64,000 nt of DNA from Lachnospiraceae bacterium. Lineage in GTDB: Bacteria; Bacillota; Clostridia; Lachnospirales; Lachnospiraceae. This document shows, one piece after another, positions 9,203 to 18,672 of the stretch (position 1 is the stretch's first letter; each line of letters starts with the position of its first letter). Under the pieces are notes generated by a model. That model was not told the DNA's origin. It made no database searches and worked only from the letters and a program-made list of their open reading frames with translations. The translations under genes were made by a program, and so were the position numbers. The stretch is taken from the NCBI GenBank assembly GCA_022652545.1, contig JALCRM010000002.1:124001-188000 (forward strand), written 5' to 3'.

Positions 9203-11101
9203 ATGGACCTGAAGAAAAAGCAGGCAAAGGCGGAGGAAGCGCGCAGGATGGAGAAGGAAGACAGCCGGAACAGCGGCTTCAATACGCTTTCGGCAAAGGA
9301 ATCGACGGCCAGGCTCGGCCTGTTCCGCAAGATCTCCTATGTTTTTGACAGCCGCCAGAAACGCCGCTTTTACGGACTCGGCCTGCTGATCCTCATCGGC
9401 GCGGCCTTCGAGACCCTGGGCGTTTCCATGCTGATCCCCATCGTGACGGTGATCATCGACCCGAACTCGCTCGAAAACTATCTCGGGAAGATCGAGAAAC
9501 ACCTGCCCTGGGTAAAGGGACTGCTGAACAGTCTGCACCTTAGTACCTACAGGCAGATCGTGATCGCGCTCCTCGTTGCCCTCATGCTCATCTATGTCAT
9601 CAAGAACCTGTATCTGCTCTGGCTCACCTGGGTGCAGAACACGTTCATTTCCTATTCCCGCAACGATATGATCAGCCGCGTCATGCGCGACTTCCTGAAC
9701 CGGCCATACGAAGATTATCTGGGTGCCGACATTCCGACCGTTTTCCGGATCACCGACAGCGATATCCCGCACACCTTTTCCCTGATCCTCTCGCTGCTGC
9801 AGCTCATTACGGAACTGGTGGTCTCCATCTTCCTGTGCGCGCTGCTCCTGGCGGTGAACTGGCAGATGACGGTGGCCATCATCGGCGTGCTGCTCATTCT
9901 TACCATGCTCAACACAAAATTCATGAAGCCGCGGCTGAACAGCATCGGCAAGAAGAACCAGGAAATACAGTCGCGGATCGCCAAGTGGCGCCTGCAGGCC
10001 ATCTACGGGCTGAAGGATGTCAAGGTGCTGCACCGGGAAGACTTCTTCATCCGCAATTATTATGAGAGCGGAAAGATCGGCGCAGACACGGACCGCAGCT
10101 ACACGGTGCTGAACAACCTGCCCCGGCTCCTCATCGAGACGGTCTTCATGGTGACGATCCTCGGCTATGTGGCCGTGTTTTTCGTGAACGGCGGCGACGT
10201 TACGAAGCTGATCCCCCAGCTGACCGCCTTCGGCGTGGCGGCGGTGCGTATCATGCCGAGCGCCAACCGCATCAACACCTACATCACGGAGATCGCGTAC
10301 CAGGAACCCAGCCTCAATTTCCTCTACGACAATCTGTCGGAGACCAACAAGCAGGCGGGCAGGATGCGCGCCGAGGCGGAGGGCAAGGCGGGTCCCGAGC
10401 TGCACCTCACGGCAGCCATTGAGATGAAGGACATCACCTTCCGGTATCCGGACAGCGAGAAAAACATCTTCACCGGTGCCTGCATGACCGTGCCGAAGGG
10501 AAAGTCGGTCGGGATCATCGGTTCGTCCGGCGCGGGAAAGTCCACGATCGTGGATATCCTGCTGGGGCTCCTGCACGTGCAGGAGGGGCAGATCCTCTGC
10601 GACGGGCACGATATTTTTTCCAACTATGCTTCCTGGCTGGGGCAGATCGGCTACATTCCGCAGTCGATCTACATGATCGACGAGTCCATCCGCAGCAACA
10701 TCGCGTTCGGCATCGACGAGGACAAGATCAGCGAGGAGCGGATCTGGGCGGTCATGGACGAAGCGCAGCTCTCAGATTTTGTGCGCAGCCTTCCCGAGGG
10801 CCTCGACACGCGCATCGGCGACCGCGGCGTGCGGCTGTCCGGCGGGCAGCGCCAGCGTATCGGCATCGCGCGGGCCCTGTACCACAACCCGGAGATCCTC
10901 GTCTTTGACGAGGCCACCAGCGCGCTCGACAATGAGACCGAGGCAGCGGTCATGGAAGCCGTCAACAGTTTCCACGGCAGGAAGACCATGATCATCATCG
11001 CGCACCGGCTCAACACCATAGAGAAGTGCGATATCATATACGAAGTAAAGGACGAAAAGATCGTGCAGACGTCACTGGAAGGGCGCAGGATCATACACTG
11101 A
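9203..11101 (+). CDS. ABC exporter, fused permease and ATPase (lipid-linked glycan flippase-like)
   Basis: A 632-residue half-transporter. Residues 1-50 are a charged cytosolic lead. Hydrophobic segments lie at about 58-86, 117-140, 192-235 and 308-328, giving a six-helix type IV ABC domain. The nucleotide-binding domain from about 405 has Walker A GSSGAGKST (440-448), signature LSGGQRQRIG, Walker B LVFDEATSALD and a switch histidine (IIIAHRL). It would work as a homodimer. The context fits an oligosaccharide-lipid flippase of the PglK/MsbA kind. A Wzx-type flippase is also present at 21021, so the division of labour is unclear. Confidence 0.88.
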   Translation: MDLKKKQAKAEEARRMEKEDSRNSGFNTLSAKESTARLGLFRKISYVFDSRQKRRFYGLGLLILIGAAFETLGVSMLIPIVTVIIDPNSLENYLGKIEKHLPWVKGLLNSLHLSTYRQIVIALLVALMLIYVIKNLYLLWLTWVQNTFISYSRNDMISRVMRDFLNRPYEDYLGADIPTVFRITDSDIPHTFSLILSLLQLITELVVSIFLCALLLAVNWQMTVAIIGVLLILTMLNTKFMKPRLNSIGKKNQEIQSRIAKWRLQAIYGLKDVKVLHREDFFIRNYYESGKIGADTDRSYTVLNNLPRLLIETVFMVTILGYVAVFFVNGGDVTKLIPQLTAFGVAAVRIMPSANRINTYITEIAYQEPSLNFLYDNLSETNKQAGRMRAEAEGKAGPELHLTAAIEMKDITFRYPDSEKNIFTGACMTVPKGKSVGIIGSSGAGKSTIVDILLGLLHVQEGQILCDGHDIFSNYASWLGQIGYIPQSIYMIDESIRSNIAFGIDEDKISEERIWAVMDEAQLSDFVRSLPEGLDTRIGDRGVRLSGGQRQRIGIARALYHNPEILVFDEATSALDNETEAAVMEAVNSFHGRKTMIIIAHRLNTIEKCDIIYEVKDEKIVQTSLEGRRIIH

Positions 11102-11144
11102 GGCATACCTGCCCGGTACGCGGGCACGGAAACGGGGAGACCGG

Positions 11145-12188
11145 ATGATAGGAACGGAATTTATCAAAGGCTTTGGCCTCGGGAACCAGCTGTTCTGCTA
11201 CGTTACGGCGCGGGCGATCGCGGCCGAGCGCGGCTGCGCGTTCGGCACCGCCAACCAGAAACAGTTTGCCAACGTCGTCCACAGCCAGCAGGGCATGTAT
11301 TTCATGGACATCGACCTGGGCGGAGAGATCACGGAGGAGATGAAGGCCTCCTACGGACGCTTTGACGACGCAGACGACCGTCTGTACATGGGAAATTCAA
11401 AACACGACATGGAGCGGGGGTGCTATATCAGCGGCGCGAAGGAGAGCATCCACAGCGTGCCGGACAACACGATCCTGTACGGAAACCTGCAGGACGAGAG
11501 TTATTTCGCATCCTGCAGGGGGCAGCTGCGCGACTGGCTGCATGTGAAGCCGGAATATGATTCGCACGAGTATACGAAGGACGATCTGTGCATCATCAAC
11601 ATGCGCGGCGGCGAGTACACGGACCATCCGGAGCTCTACCTCGACAGGGGATACTGGCTGCGTGCCATCGCGAATATGAAACAGCGCAGGCCCGATATGC
11701 GGTTCATGATCGTGACCGAGGACGTGGAGGCGGCGCGCAAGGTGCTGCCTGAGTACGAGGCCCACCATTTCGACATGGGCAGGGACTACGTGACGATCCG
11801 GAACGCGCGCTGGCTCATTCTTTCGAATTCTTCCTTTGCGGTGCTGCCGGTCATGACGAGCGATACCGTGCGGGCTGTCATCGCCCCGAAATACTGGGCG
11901 CGCCACAATGTTTCGGACGGCTTCTGGTCGAGTGAGCAGAACATTTACGACCTTTTCGAATACCAGGACCGCGCCGGCCGGCTCTTCACGGCGGCCGAGT
12001 GCCGGGCGGAGCTTGCGGCCTACAAGCGGACCTCCGGCCTGTATGCGCGGCGGAACGTGCGCCCGGAGGGCGCGGCGCTCTGCCTGCAGACGGTACGCCG
12101 GAAAGCGGTCTACGGGGCTTTTTATACGCGCAAGATCTGGCGCTCCCTGGAGAGGCGCACCGGTATCATCAGGAGCTATGGTTCATGA
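11145..12188 (+). CDS. Divergent fucosyltransferase-like protein (GT11-like)
   Basis: A 347-residue protein. The N-terminus FIKGFGLGNQLFCYVTARAIA matches the GT11 opening motif. INMRGGEYTDH at about 147 corresponds to the HxRRGD donor motif but with Asn-Met-Arg-Gly-Gly-Glu in place. SNSSFAVLPVM at about 226 matches the third GT11 block. The sequence is clearly more distant from the family core than the proteins at 8202 and 23584. It probably transfers fucose or a related sugar. The start is ATG 11145 after GGGGAGACCGG. Confidence 0.68.
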   Translation: MIGTEFIKGFGLGNQLFCYVTARAIAAERGCAFGTANQKQFANVVHSQQGMYFMDIDLGGEITEEMKASYGRFDDADDRLYMGNSKHDMERGCYISGAKESIHSVPDNTILYGNLQDESYFASCRGQLRDWLHVKPEYDSHEYTKDDLCIINMRGGEYTDHPELYLDRGYWLRAIANMKQRRPDMRFMIVTEDVEAARKVLPEYEAHHFDMGRDYVTIRNARWLILSNSSFAVLPVMTSDTVRAVIAPKYWARHNVSDGFWSSEQNIYDLFEYQDRAGRLFTAAECRAELAAYKRTSGLYARRNVRPEGAALCLQTVRRKAVYGAFYTRKIWRSLERRTGIIRSYGS

Positions 12189-12218
12189 CGGAAGCAGGGG
12201 GACGGCATCGGGACGGGA

Positions 12219-12983
12219 ATGGAAAGCGTTAAGAAACGGAAGCTCGCGAACGTTACGCTCGCGGCCATGAGCAGCGTCAATATGTACGAGACGGTAAAGG
12301 CGCTCGAATACAGCATGCGGGGGATCGACTTCGGCGAAGTCGTGCTCATTACGGACAGAAAGCCTCTCTTTCTGCCGAAGGAGATCCATTTCCGGAAGAC
12401 GTCGAAGCTTACGGGCATCGATGAATTCAACCGGAAGATGGTGTACGAGCTGAAGGATTACATCCGCACGGACTACGTGCTGCTTGTGCATGCGGACGGT
12501 TTTGTCATACATCCGGAGAACTGGTCGGACGATTTCCTGAAGTACGATTACATCGGCGCACCCTGGCCGCTGCCGCAGAACGACTACGCGTACCGCGACG
12601 CGGCGGGCAGGATCTGCCGCGTCGGCAACAGTGTGTCGATCAGGAGCCGCCGGCTGCTGGAGTATCCCTCCGCACACGGTCTGCCCTGGGTGCCGGTTTT
12701 CGACGGCTTTTACAACGAGGACATTTTCCTGTGCTGCGCGTGCAGGGACAGGCTGGAGGCGGACGGCCTTTCGATCGCGCCGCTCGAAACGGCGGTGCGT
12801 TTCGGACGCGAACATCCCATCCCCGAGAACCGCGGCGTAGAACCTTTCACGTTCCATAAGTGGAGAGGGGAGAACGCCGGCTATCCGCGCTTTGTCTCCC
12901 CGGGGAAGCGCCTGCGCGCCGCACTGCGCCCGCTGCTGTTCTGGAGAAAGACGGCAGGATGGAAGGCAAAACATGGTTTATGA
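12219..12983 (+). CDS. DUF5672-family putative glycosyltransferase
   Basis: A 254-residue protein resembling the DUF5672 proteins seen in glycan clusters. Recognisable parts are LANVTLAAMSSVNMYETVKALEYS near the start, a VLLVHADGFV segment at about 88, which may provide the nucleotide-sugar site, YDYIGAPWP at about 109, and an FYNEDIFLCC stretch near 167. DUF5672 proteins are thought to be GT-A-like transferases, so this role is inference. It overlaps the following gene by 11 bases. Confidence 0.65.
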   Translation: MESVKKRKLANVTLAAMSSVNMYETVKALEYSMRGIDFGEVVLITDRKPLFLPKEIHFRKTSKLTGIDEFNRKMVYELKDYIRTDYVLLVHADGFVIHPENWSDDFLKYDYIGAPWPLPQNDYAYRDAAGRICRVGNSVSIRSRRLLEYPSAHGLPWVPVFDGFYNEDIFLCCACRDRLEADGLSIAPLETAVRFGREHPIPENRGVEPFTFHKWRGENAGYPRFVSPGKRLRAALRPLLFWRKTAGWKAKHGL

Positions 12984-13923
12984 CTGCATTCCCTTTTTCA
13001 ACGAACTGGATATCCTGGACCTGAGGCTGCACATTCTGGATCCTTACGTGGACCGCTTTGTGATCGAAGAGTCGACCATGACCTTCTCCGGCGAGCCCAA
13101 GGAGCTGTGTTTTGAAAAACACCGCGACAGGTTCCGGGAATTTCTGCCGAAGATCACGTACATCGTCGTGCGCGATACACCGGTGCACGCGATCACGCAC
13201 GAGCGGGACTATTTTCAGAAGAACCGCCTGATCGAAGGCCTCTCCGGCGCGGGACCGGAGGACGTCATCCTGTTCGGGGACTGCGACGAGATCCCGGATC
13301 CCGGCACGCTGCAGAAGCTGCTCGCGGATTTTGACGGCAGCCGCGTCTATCATTTTGCACAGCGCAACTTCTACGCCTTCCTCAATATGGAGGAGAAGTC
13401 GGGCTCGCTCCTCTCCATCACCGGGGAGTTCCCGGGGATCGAAGGCGGGGAGAGAAAGTGGCTCGGGACCAAGGCGTGCACTTTGAAAAACATACCGCAG
13501 GAAGGGCTCGTGCGGCTCCGTGACCTCGTGCCCGTGACGGATCCGAGGTCGGTGCGGGTCGCGGACGGCGGCTGGCACTTCGGCTACATGGGCGGGGACC
13601 GCGAGACGAATGCCGCGAAGCGGATCGGCGTCAAGGTGAAGGCGGCCGCACACCAGGAATACAACGAGAAAGAGATCCTTGCGGAGACGATGGACCGCCT
13701 CGTGCTGGGACAGGACATCTTCGGGCGCAGCGCACATTTCGTGCGCGTTCCGATCGACGGCACTTACCCGCTGTATCTCCGGGACCACCTTGCGCAGTAT
13801 GCGCACCTTGTCATGCCGGAGATCACGCCGTGGATGAAGTTTACGCACAGACTGGACCTGACCGCGGGACGCTTTGTCCGCAGGGCGGTCCGGCACGTGC
13901 GCAGAAAGCTGGCAGGGAAATGA
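12973..13923 (+). CDS. GT17-family glycosyltransferase-like protein
   Basis: A 316-residue protein that resembles family 17, the family of eukaryotic beta-1,4-mannosyl-glycoprotein N-acetylglucosaminyltransferase (MGAT3) and its bacterial relatives. Its features are the short start VYDCIPFFNELDILDLRL, a FVIEESTMTFSGEPK segment, and GDCDEIPD near residue 97, a likely metal-binding acidic motif. GGWHFGYMGG near 200 is also typical of the family. The ATG at 12973 lies inside the end of the DUF5672 gene, and the stop overlaps the next ATG, so the three genes form a translational chain. Confidence 0.75.
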   Translation: MVYDCIPFFNELDILDLRLHILDPYVDRFVIEESTMTFSGEPKELCFEKHRDRFREFLPKITYIVVRDTPVHAITHERDYFQKNRLIEGLSGAGPEDVILFGDCDEIPDPGTLQKLLADFDGSRVYHFAQRNFYAFLNMEEKSGSLLSITGEFPGIEGGERKWLGTKACTLKNIPQEGLVRLRDLVPVTDPRSVRVADGGWHFGYMGGDRETNAAKRIGVKVKAAAHQEYNEKEILAETMDRLVLGQDIFGRSAHFVRVPIDGTYPLYLRDHLAQYAHLVMPEITPWMKFTHRLDLTAGRFVRRAVRHVRRKLAGK

Positions 13924-15095
13924 CGGACACAGGGAAACGCAGCGCTAAGGCAGCCGCGGTCCTGTTCCGGATCGGGCTCACATGCGAACTTGCCATCGTG
14001 CTCCTGCAGCTTTCCGACTATTCGCTGCAGAATGAGGGCATGCTTTTCCGGGGGACCTTCGTCCTTTTCTTCCTGAGCGCGCTCCTTTCGTGGGTGCCGG
14101 AAATCAGAGGCGGCAGGACGGGGCGCGGGGAACTGCTTTTCCTTGCTGCCTTTCTGGCGCTCGGCGCCGTATCCTGGCGCTGCTCCGGGCGCAGCGAGAT
14201 CCTGCGGACAGTGACCTTCCTCGCCGCCCTGCGCGGTACCGATATCCGCAGGGAGGCGCGCTATGCCTTCTTCGTCACGCTTTCGGGCTGTCTGCTCCTG
14301 CTGTTCCTTGCGGCTGCCGGGATCTTCGGCCGCCTTTCGCTCACCATGGACTACGGGAGGGGCAGCGTGGAAACGCGCTGGTGCTTCGGTCTGGGCCATC
14401 CGAATGCGGCGCACTGCATGGCGGCCATGCTCGTTATTTTTGCCCTGTATCTGTTCGGGGAGCATATGCGCCTGACGGTATATGCCGCGCTCCTTGCGGG
14501 GAACGCGGTCCTTTTCCTGTTTACGAAGTCCAACACCGGCGTCCTCGTTACGGCCTTTGCCCTGCTCCTGTCGCTGCTGTTCCGGGAAGTGCCGAAAGCG
14601 GGGAAGGGCAATACAGTCTATATCCTGACGGAACTTATGCTTGCCGCGCTCCTTTTCCTTTCGTTCGCGGCCGCGGTGTGGGGGGACGCACTGCCGCTCC
14701 TTGCCCGCCTCGACGGGCCGCTCAACGGCCGGATCGCCACGCTGCGGGACACCACCTTCCACGAAGGCACGCTGTTTACCTGGCGCTGGTTCTCGGACCG
14801 GAGCAACGACAGTTATTTTGACCTCGGCTGGGTGCGTCTGTTTTACTGGTACGGCGTCATTCCGGGACTTTCGGCGGTGGCGCTGCTGTACGCGCTGCTG
14901 CGGCGCGTGCGGATACGCAAAGATACGGCATCCCTGGTGATGCTCGCCTCATTTTTCGTGTATACTTTTATGGAGGCACACCTTGTTTCGGTGTACCTCG
15001 GCAGAAACTACGGACTGTTTGTCCTGGCCTGCTACGCGCCGGAGCTTTTCGGAGGCGCCGCGCAGAGAGCCGGGACAGGAAGAGAACATGAATAA
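13920..15095 (+). CDS. Wzy-like polysaccharide polymerase / O-antigen ligase-like membrane protein
   Basis: A 391-residue, very hydrophobic protein with about ten predicted membrane segments, starting at about residue 13 and ending near residue 375. A longer, less hydrophobic loop around residues 255-300 contains RWFSDRSNDSYFDLGWVRLFYWYG and would lie outside the membrane; this resembles the large periplasm-side loop of Wzy and WaaL proteins. FGLGHPNAAHCMA is also typical of this group. Polymerases are poorly conserved, so the call rests on topology and context beside the sugar transferase gene. The ATGA overlap with the GT17 gene sets the start. Confidence 0.7.
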   Translation: MTDTGKRSAKAAAVLFRIGLTCELAIVLLQLSDYSLQNEGMLFRGTFVLFFLSALLSWVPEIRGGRTGRGELLFLAAFLALGAVSWRCSGRSEILRTVTFLAALRGTDIRREARYAFFVTLSGCLLLLFLAAAGIFGRLSLTMDYGRGSVETRWCFGLGHPNAAHCMAAMLVIFALYLFGEHMRLTVYAALLAGNAVLFLFTKSNTGVLVTAFALLLSLLFREVPKAGKGNTVYILTELMLAALLFLSFAAAVWGDALPLLARLDGPLNGRIATLRDTTFHEGTLFTWRWFSDRSNDSYFDLGWVRLFYWYGVIPGLSAVALLYALLRRVRIRKDTASLVMLASFFVYTFMEAHLVSVYLGRNYGLFVLACYAPELFGGAAQRAGTGREHE

Positions 15096-16512
15096 GACTG
15101 ACAAGATCATACAGACATACGGACTCTGGTTCGCGGACATGGTCTGCATCCTGGCTTCCTATATGCTGGCGACGTACGTGCGCTTCGGACACCGCAACGA
15201 CTACGGGAACGTGCTGCTGCATTACATGGTCGTCGTTGTGTTCCTGCTGTTCTGTACGGCGTACAGCTTTTTCGCCGACTGGAACAGGGACTTTCTCGTG
15301 CGCGGCGCCTTCCGCGAGCTGATGGCGGTCCTGCGGTTCAACGTGCTCATGATCGTCGTAGGCATGGCGTTCGTGTTCTTTGCGCAGTGGGCCTACGCGC
15401 TTTCCCGTATCGTGATCCTCTGGTTCTTTATCTTCAACTTCGTGCTGATGATGGCGGTGCACCTCATCCTGAAGCGTATCCTGCACAAGGTGCTTTCGAC
15501 GGATCAGCTCGTTTCGAAGATCATAGTGATCGCCGGCCGCAAGGTGATGGACGACACCCTGACCCGCCTGCTCGGGCGCAATGACATCAGCTATCAGATC
15601 ATCGCGGCGTTTTATGCGGATCCCGAGGCCGAGGCCTCCGGGGAGACAGGGAAAAAGGAAGAGGTGCCGATCTACTCCGGCACGAAGGGACTTACCGATT
15701 TCATGACGACGGTGCCCTTTGACGAGGTGTTCATCAATACGCCGGACACGCCGCAGAGCAGGATGTACGATCTCATCAACGGCTTCGAGGAAATGGGCGT
15801 CATCGTGCACTACAACCTGGAACTGCCGGATCTCGGGGAGGCGACGGCACGCGCGGATTCCTTCGGGGACTACACGGTCATCACCTACACACGGTTCCGG
15901 AGCAGCTACAAGCGGCTGCTCATCAAGCGGCTGGCCGATATCGCAGGCGGCATTGTCGGCCTTGCGATCACCGGGATCCTTACGCTGTTCATCGCGCCGG
16001 CCATACTGATCGATTCCAAGGGACCGGTGTTTTTCTCACAGACGCGCGTCGGCAAGAACGGGCGCCGCTTCCGTATATACAAATTCCGCTCGATGTACCG
16101 CGACGCAGAGGCGCGCCTGAAGGAACTGCAGGACCGGAACCAGATGAACGGTCTCATGTTCAAGATGGACAATGACCCGCGCATTACAAAGGTCGGCGCG
16201 TTCCTGCGCAGGACCAGCCTCGACGAATTTCCGCAGTTTCTCAACGTGCTGCTGGGGGACATGAGTCTCGTGGGCACCAGGCCTCCGACGGAGCAGGAAT
16301 TCGAACAGTACAACGAGCATTACCGCAGGAGACTGTCCATGAAGCCGGGGCTCACGGGCCTCTGGCAGGTGAGCGGCCGCAGCGAGATCACCGATTTTGA
16401 CGAGGTGGTGAAGCTCGATCTGCAGTACATCGACAACTGGAGCCTTTCTCTGGATTTCAAGATCCTTCTCAAGACGGTCGCCGTTGTCTTCAGGGGCCGG
16501 GGGGCCAGGTAG
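15088..16512 (+). CDS. Undecaprenyl-phosphate sugar-1-phosphate transferase (polyprenyl glycosylphosphotransferase)
   Basis: A 474-residue initiating transferase that loads the first sugar phosphate onto undecaprenyl phosphate. The N-terminal half has about four membrane segments (residues 14-32, 47-66, 84-102, 110-132) and a CoA-binding-like Rossmann region. A further membrane segment near 285-305 leads into the catalytic domain with KFRSMY, RRTSLDEFPQFLNVL, GDMSLVGTRPP and MKPGLTGLWQVSGR. These are the hallmark motifs of the WbaP/PglC family. It should commit the first step of repeat-unit assembly. The ATG at 15088 overlaps the end of the polymerase gene by 8 bases. Confidence 0.92.
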   Translation: MNKTDKIIQTYGLWFADMVCILASYMLATYVRFGHRNDYGNVLLHYMVVVVFLLFCTAYSFFADWNRDFLVRGAFRELMAVLRFNVLMIVVGMAFVFFAQWAYALSRIVILWFFIFNFVLMMAVHLILKRILHKVLSTDQLVSKIIVIAGRKVMDDTLTRLLGRNDISYQIIAAFYADPEAEASGETGKKEEVPIYSGTKGLTDFMTTVPFDEVFINTPDTPQSRMYDLINGFEEMGVIVHYNLELPDLGEATARADSFGDYTVITYTRFRSSYKRLLIKRLADIAGGIVGLAITGILTLFIAPAILIDSKGPVFFSQTRVGKNGRRFRIYKFRSMYRDAEARLKELQDRNQMNGLMFKMDNDPRITKVGAFLRRTSLDEFPQFLNVLLGDMSLVGTRPPTEQEFEQYNEHYRRRLSMKPGLTGLWQVSGRSEITDFDEVVKLDLQYIDNWSLSLDFKILLKTVAVVFRGRGAR

Positions 16513-16532
16513 GGATGGCAGGAGACCGGACA

Positions 16533-17627
16533 GTGCCAAAACATAAGATCGTGATGATCGTGCCACAGCCGGACGTGCAGGGCGGTATCGCCGCCGTTGT
16601 GAACGGCTACCGCGGCAGCCGCCTGGAGCGGGACTATGACATCCGCTATGTGGAATCCTACTGCGACGGCTCGAAGTGGGACAAATTCCTCAAAGCCGTC
16701 CGCGCTTACCGCACTTTCCGCCGCATGCTGCGGGAAGATGCGCCTGAACTCGTACACATCCATTCTTCCTTCGGCCCGAGCTTCTGGAGAAAACTGCCCT
16801 TCATACGTATGTGCAGCGCGCGGGGGATCCCTGTCGTGAACCACATCCACGGCTCGGAGTTCGGCCGCTTCTATGCAGATGCCGGCGCCCTGAAACGCAG
16901 GGCGGTACGGAAGGCCTATGCGCAGTGCGCCGCCATTATCGTGCTGAATGAAACCGCTGCGGACAACATCGCGACGATCGTGCCGCGCAGCCGCATCAGC
17001 GTGATCATGAACTATGCCGTGTGCCGCAGGGAGATGGCGGATCCGGCGGTGCAGCAGCGGCGTGCGGAAAAAAAGCAGGTGCTGATCCTGGGGAAGATCG
17101 ACCGCATGAAGGGCTCCTACGATCTCCCGGCCGTCGTCTCGAAGGTGCGGCACAGTGTGCCGCAGGCGCGGTTCGTTGCGGCGGGCTACGGGGAGATCGA
17201 AGAGGTGAAAGCCTGTTTTGACAGGGAGACGCTGGCCGGCGTGGACTTCCCGGGCTGGATACGGGGTGCCGATAAGGACCGTGCCCTGCGGGAGAGCGCC
17301 GTGTTTTTCCTGCCTTCCTATTCGGAGGGCATGCCGATGTCGGTCCTCGAGGCGATGGGCAGTGCGCTGCCGGTTGTTTCGACGAACGTGGGCGGCATCC
17401 CGCGCCTCGTGACGGACGGCGTGAGCGGAAGGCTCCTTGCGCCGGGCGATACGGACGGCATGGCGTCTGCGGTGACGGAGTATCTCACGGACGAAGCGGC
17501 GCGCGAAAAAGCAGGCCTTGCGGGCCTTGCCGCGGCCGGCGCATTCGGACTGGACGCACATCTCGATAAGATAGAAAAGGTCTGGGAGGCAGTGCTTGGG
17601 GGAAGCGGAAGAGAGCGGAAAAACTGA
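16533..17627 (+). CDS. Glycosyltransferase family 4
   Basis: A GT-B transferase of about 364 residues. KIVMIVPQPDVQGGIAAVVNGY is the acceptor-side start, followed by HIHSSFGPSFWRKLPFI and NHIHGSEF. The donor side has LILGKIDRMKGSYDL and LPSYSEGMPMSVLEAMGSALPVV with the paired glutamates of family 4. I prefer the GTG at 16533, which has CAGGAG eight bases upstream; an ATG at 16515 in the same frame has its purine run touching the codon. It is probably the second or third transferase acting after the sugar transferase encoded just upstream. Confidence 0.87.
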   Translation: MPKHKIVMIVPQPDVQGGIAAVVNGYRGSRLERDYDIRYVESYCDGSKWDKFLKAVRAYRTFRRMLREDAPELVHIHSSFGPSFWRKLPFIRMCSARGIPVVNHIHGSEFGRFYADAGALKRRAVRKAYAQCAAIIVLNETAADNIATIVPRSRISVIMNYAVCRREMADPAVQQRRAEKKQVLILGKIDRMKGSYDLPAVVSKVRHSVPQARFVAAGYGEIEEVKACFDRETLAGVDFPGWIRGADKDRALRESAVFFLPSYSEGMPMSVLEAMGSALPVVSTNVGGIPRLVTDGVSGRLLAPGDTDGMASAVTEYLTDEAAREKAGLAGLAAAGAFGLDAHLDKIEKVWEAVLGGSGRERKN

Positions 17628-18657
17628 ACGGATCGCGGTCATCGTGCCCGTTTACAACAATGAAGACACGCTGCGGCGGTGTGCGGACAGCATCCTGGGG
17701 CAGAGCCGGAAGGAACTGTCCCTCTATCTTGTGGATGACGGGTCGACGGACGGCGGCGCAGCGCTGTGCGACGGGATCGCGGCGGCAGACCCGCGCGTGC
17801 ATGTGATCCATAAGGCGAACGAAGGACTGGTGGCCAGCTGGATGCGCGGCGTGAAGGAGAGCAGTGAGCCCTGGCTGTGTTTTGTGGATGCGGACGACTG
17901 GATAGACGGCGGGATGCTGGCGGCCCTGGCGGGGCAGCTGCCCTGCCCGGAGCACCCGGAGGCGGAGAAGCGGGAGATCATCTGCTGCAGCTATCTGATC
18001 GACCGGGAGTGGAACGGTACCTCGGAGAAGAAGGGACACGGTGCGCCCGCAGGGATCTACGAAGGGGAAAAGCTGCGGAAGGAGATCAGGGAGAAGCTCC
18101 TCGGCAACGAGGAGCGCACGGTGATCCTGTCGCGCTGCATGAAGCTGTTTTCGCGGCAGCTGATCGAAGACAACCTCCGCTACTGCGATCCTTCGATCCG
18201 CATGGGCGAGGACGTCAGCATCACGGTGCCGGCGCTGCTCGATGCGGAGAGGGTCGTCATCCTTCCGGAGGCGTATTATTATCATTACACTTTCCGGGCG
18301 CAGTCGATGGTGCACCGCTATGACAGCGCGATGTTCGAAAACATCCGTCGGCTGCGGGAGCTGCTGCGCAGGATCCTGGCGGCCAAGCATGTTCCGGACG
18401 CTGCACAGATGCTGCGCAGGGAATATCTGTTCCTGTTTTTCATAGCGATGAAAAACGAGCTGCGGAATCCGGCGGGGGGAGCTGTCGAACGGATACGGCG
18501 GCTGTGCATCGAGGAAGGCTCGCCGGCGCTCCTCAAAAGCTACCCGCAGCCTTTACGGGACAGGGCGGACAGGCTGATCGCCTTTTTCATGAGGAGACCG
18601 GTCGCGGCAAGGATCGCGCCGGTGCGGGCGATCTTTCTTATACAGGGCAGACACTGA
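17596..18657 (+). CDS. Glycosyltransferase family 2
   Basis: A 353-residue GT-A transferase. RIAVIVPVYNNEDTLRRCADSI begins the domain, LVDDGSTDGG and FVDADDW supply the nucleotide-sugar and metal-binding residues. The start is TTG 17596 after GGGAGG, 32 bases inside the preceding GT4 gene. The C-terminal third (about 230-340) is helical and basic and may contact membrane. The donor and acceptor are unknown. Confidence 0.87.
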   Translation: MGEAEESGKTERIAVIVPVYNNEDTLRRCADSILGQSRKELSLYLVDDGSTDGGAALCDGIAAADPRVHVIHKANEGLVASWMRGVKESSEPWLCFVDADDWIDGGMLAALAGQLPCPEHPEAEKREIICCSYLIDREWNGTSEKKGHGAPAGIYEGEKLRKEIREKLLGNEERTVILSRCMKLFSRQLIEDNLRYCDPSIRMGEDVSITVPALLDAERVVILPEAYYYHYTFRAQSMVHRYDSAMFENIRRLRELLRRILAAKHVPDAAQMLRREYLFLFFIAMKNELRNPAGGAVERIRRLCIEEGSPALLKSYPQPLRDRADRLIAFFMRRPVAARIAPVRAIFLIQGRH

Positions 18658-18672
18658 AGAAGGGGGACAGCC

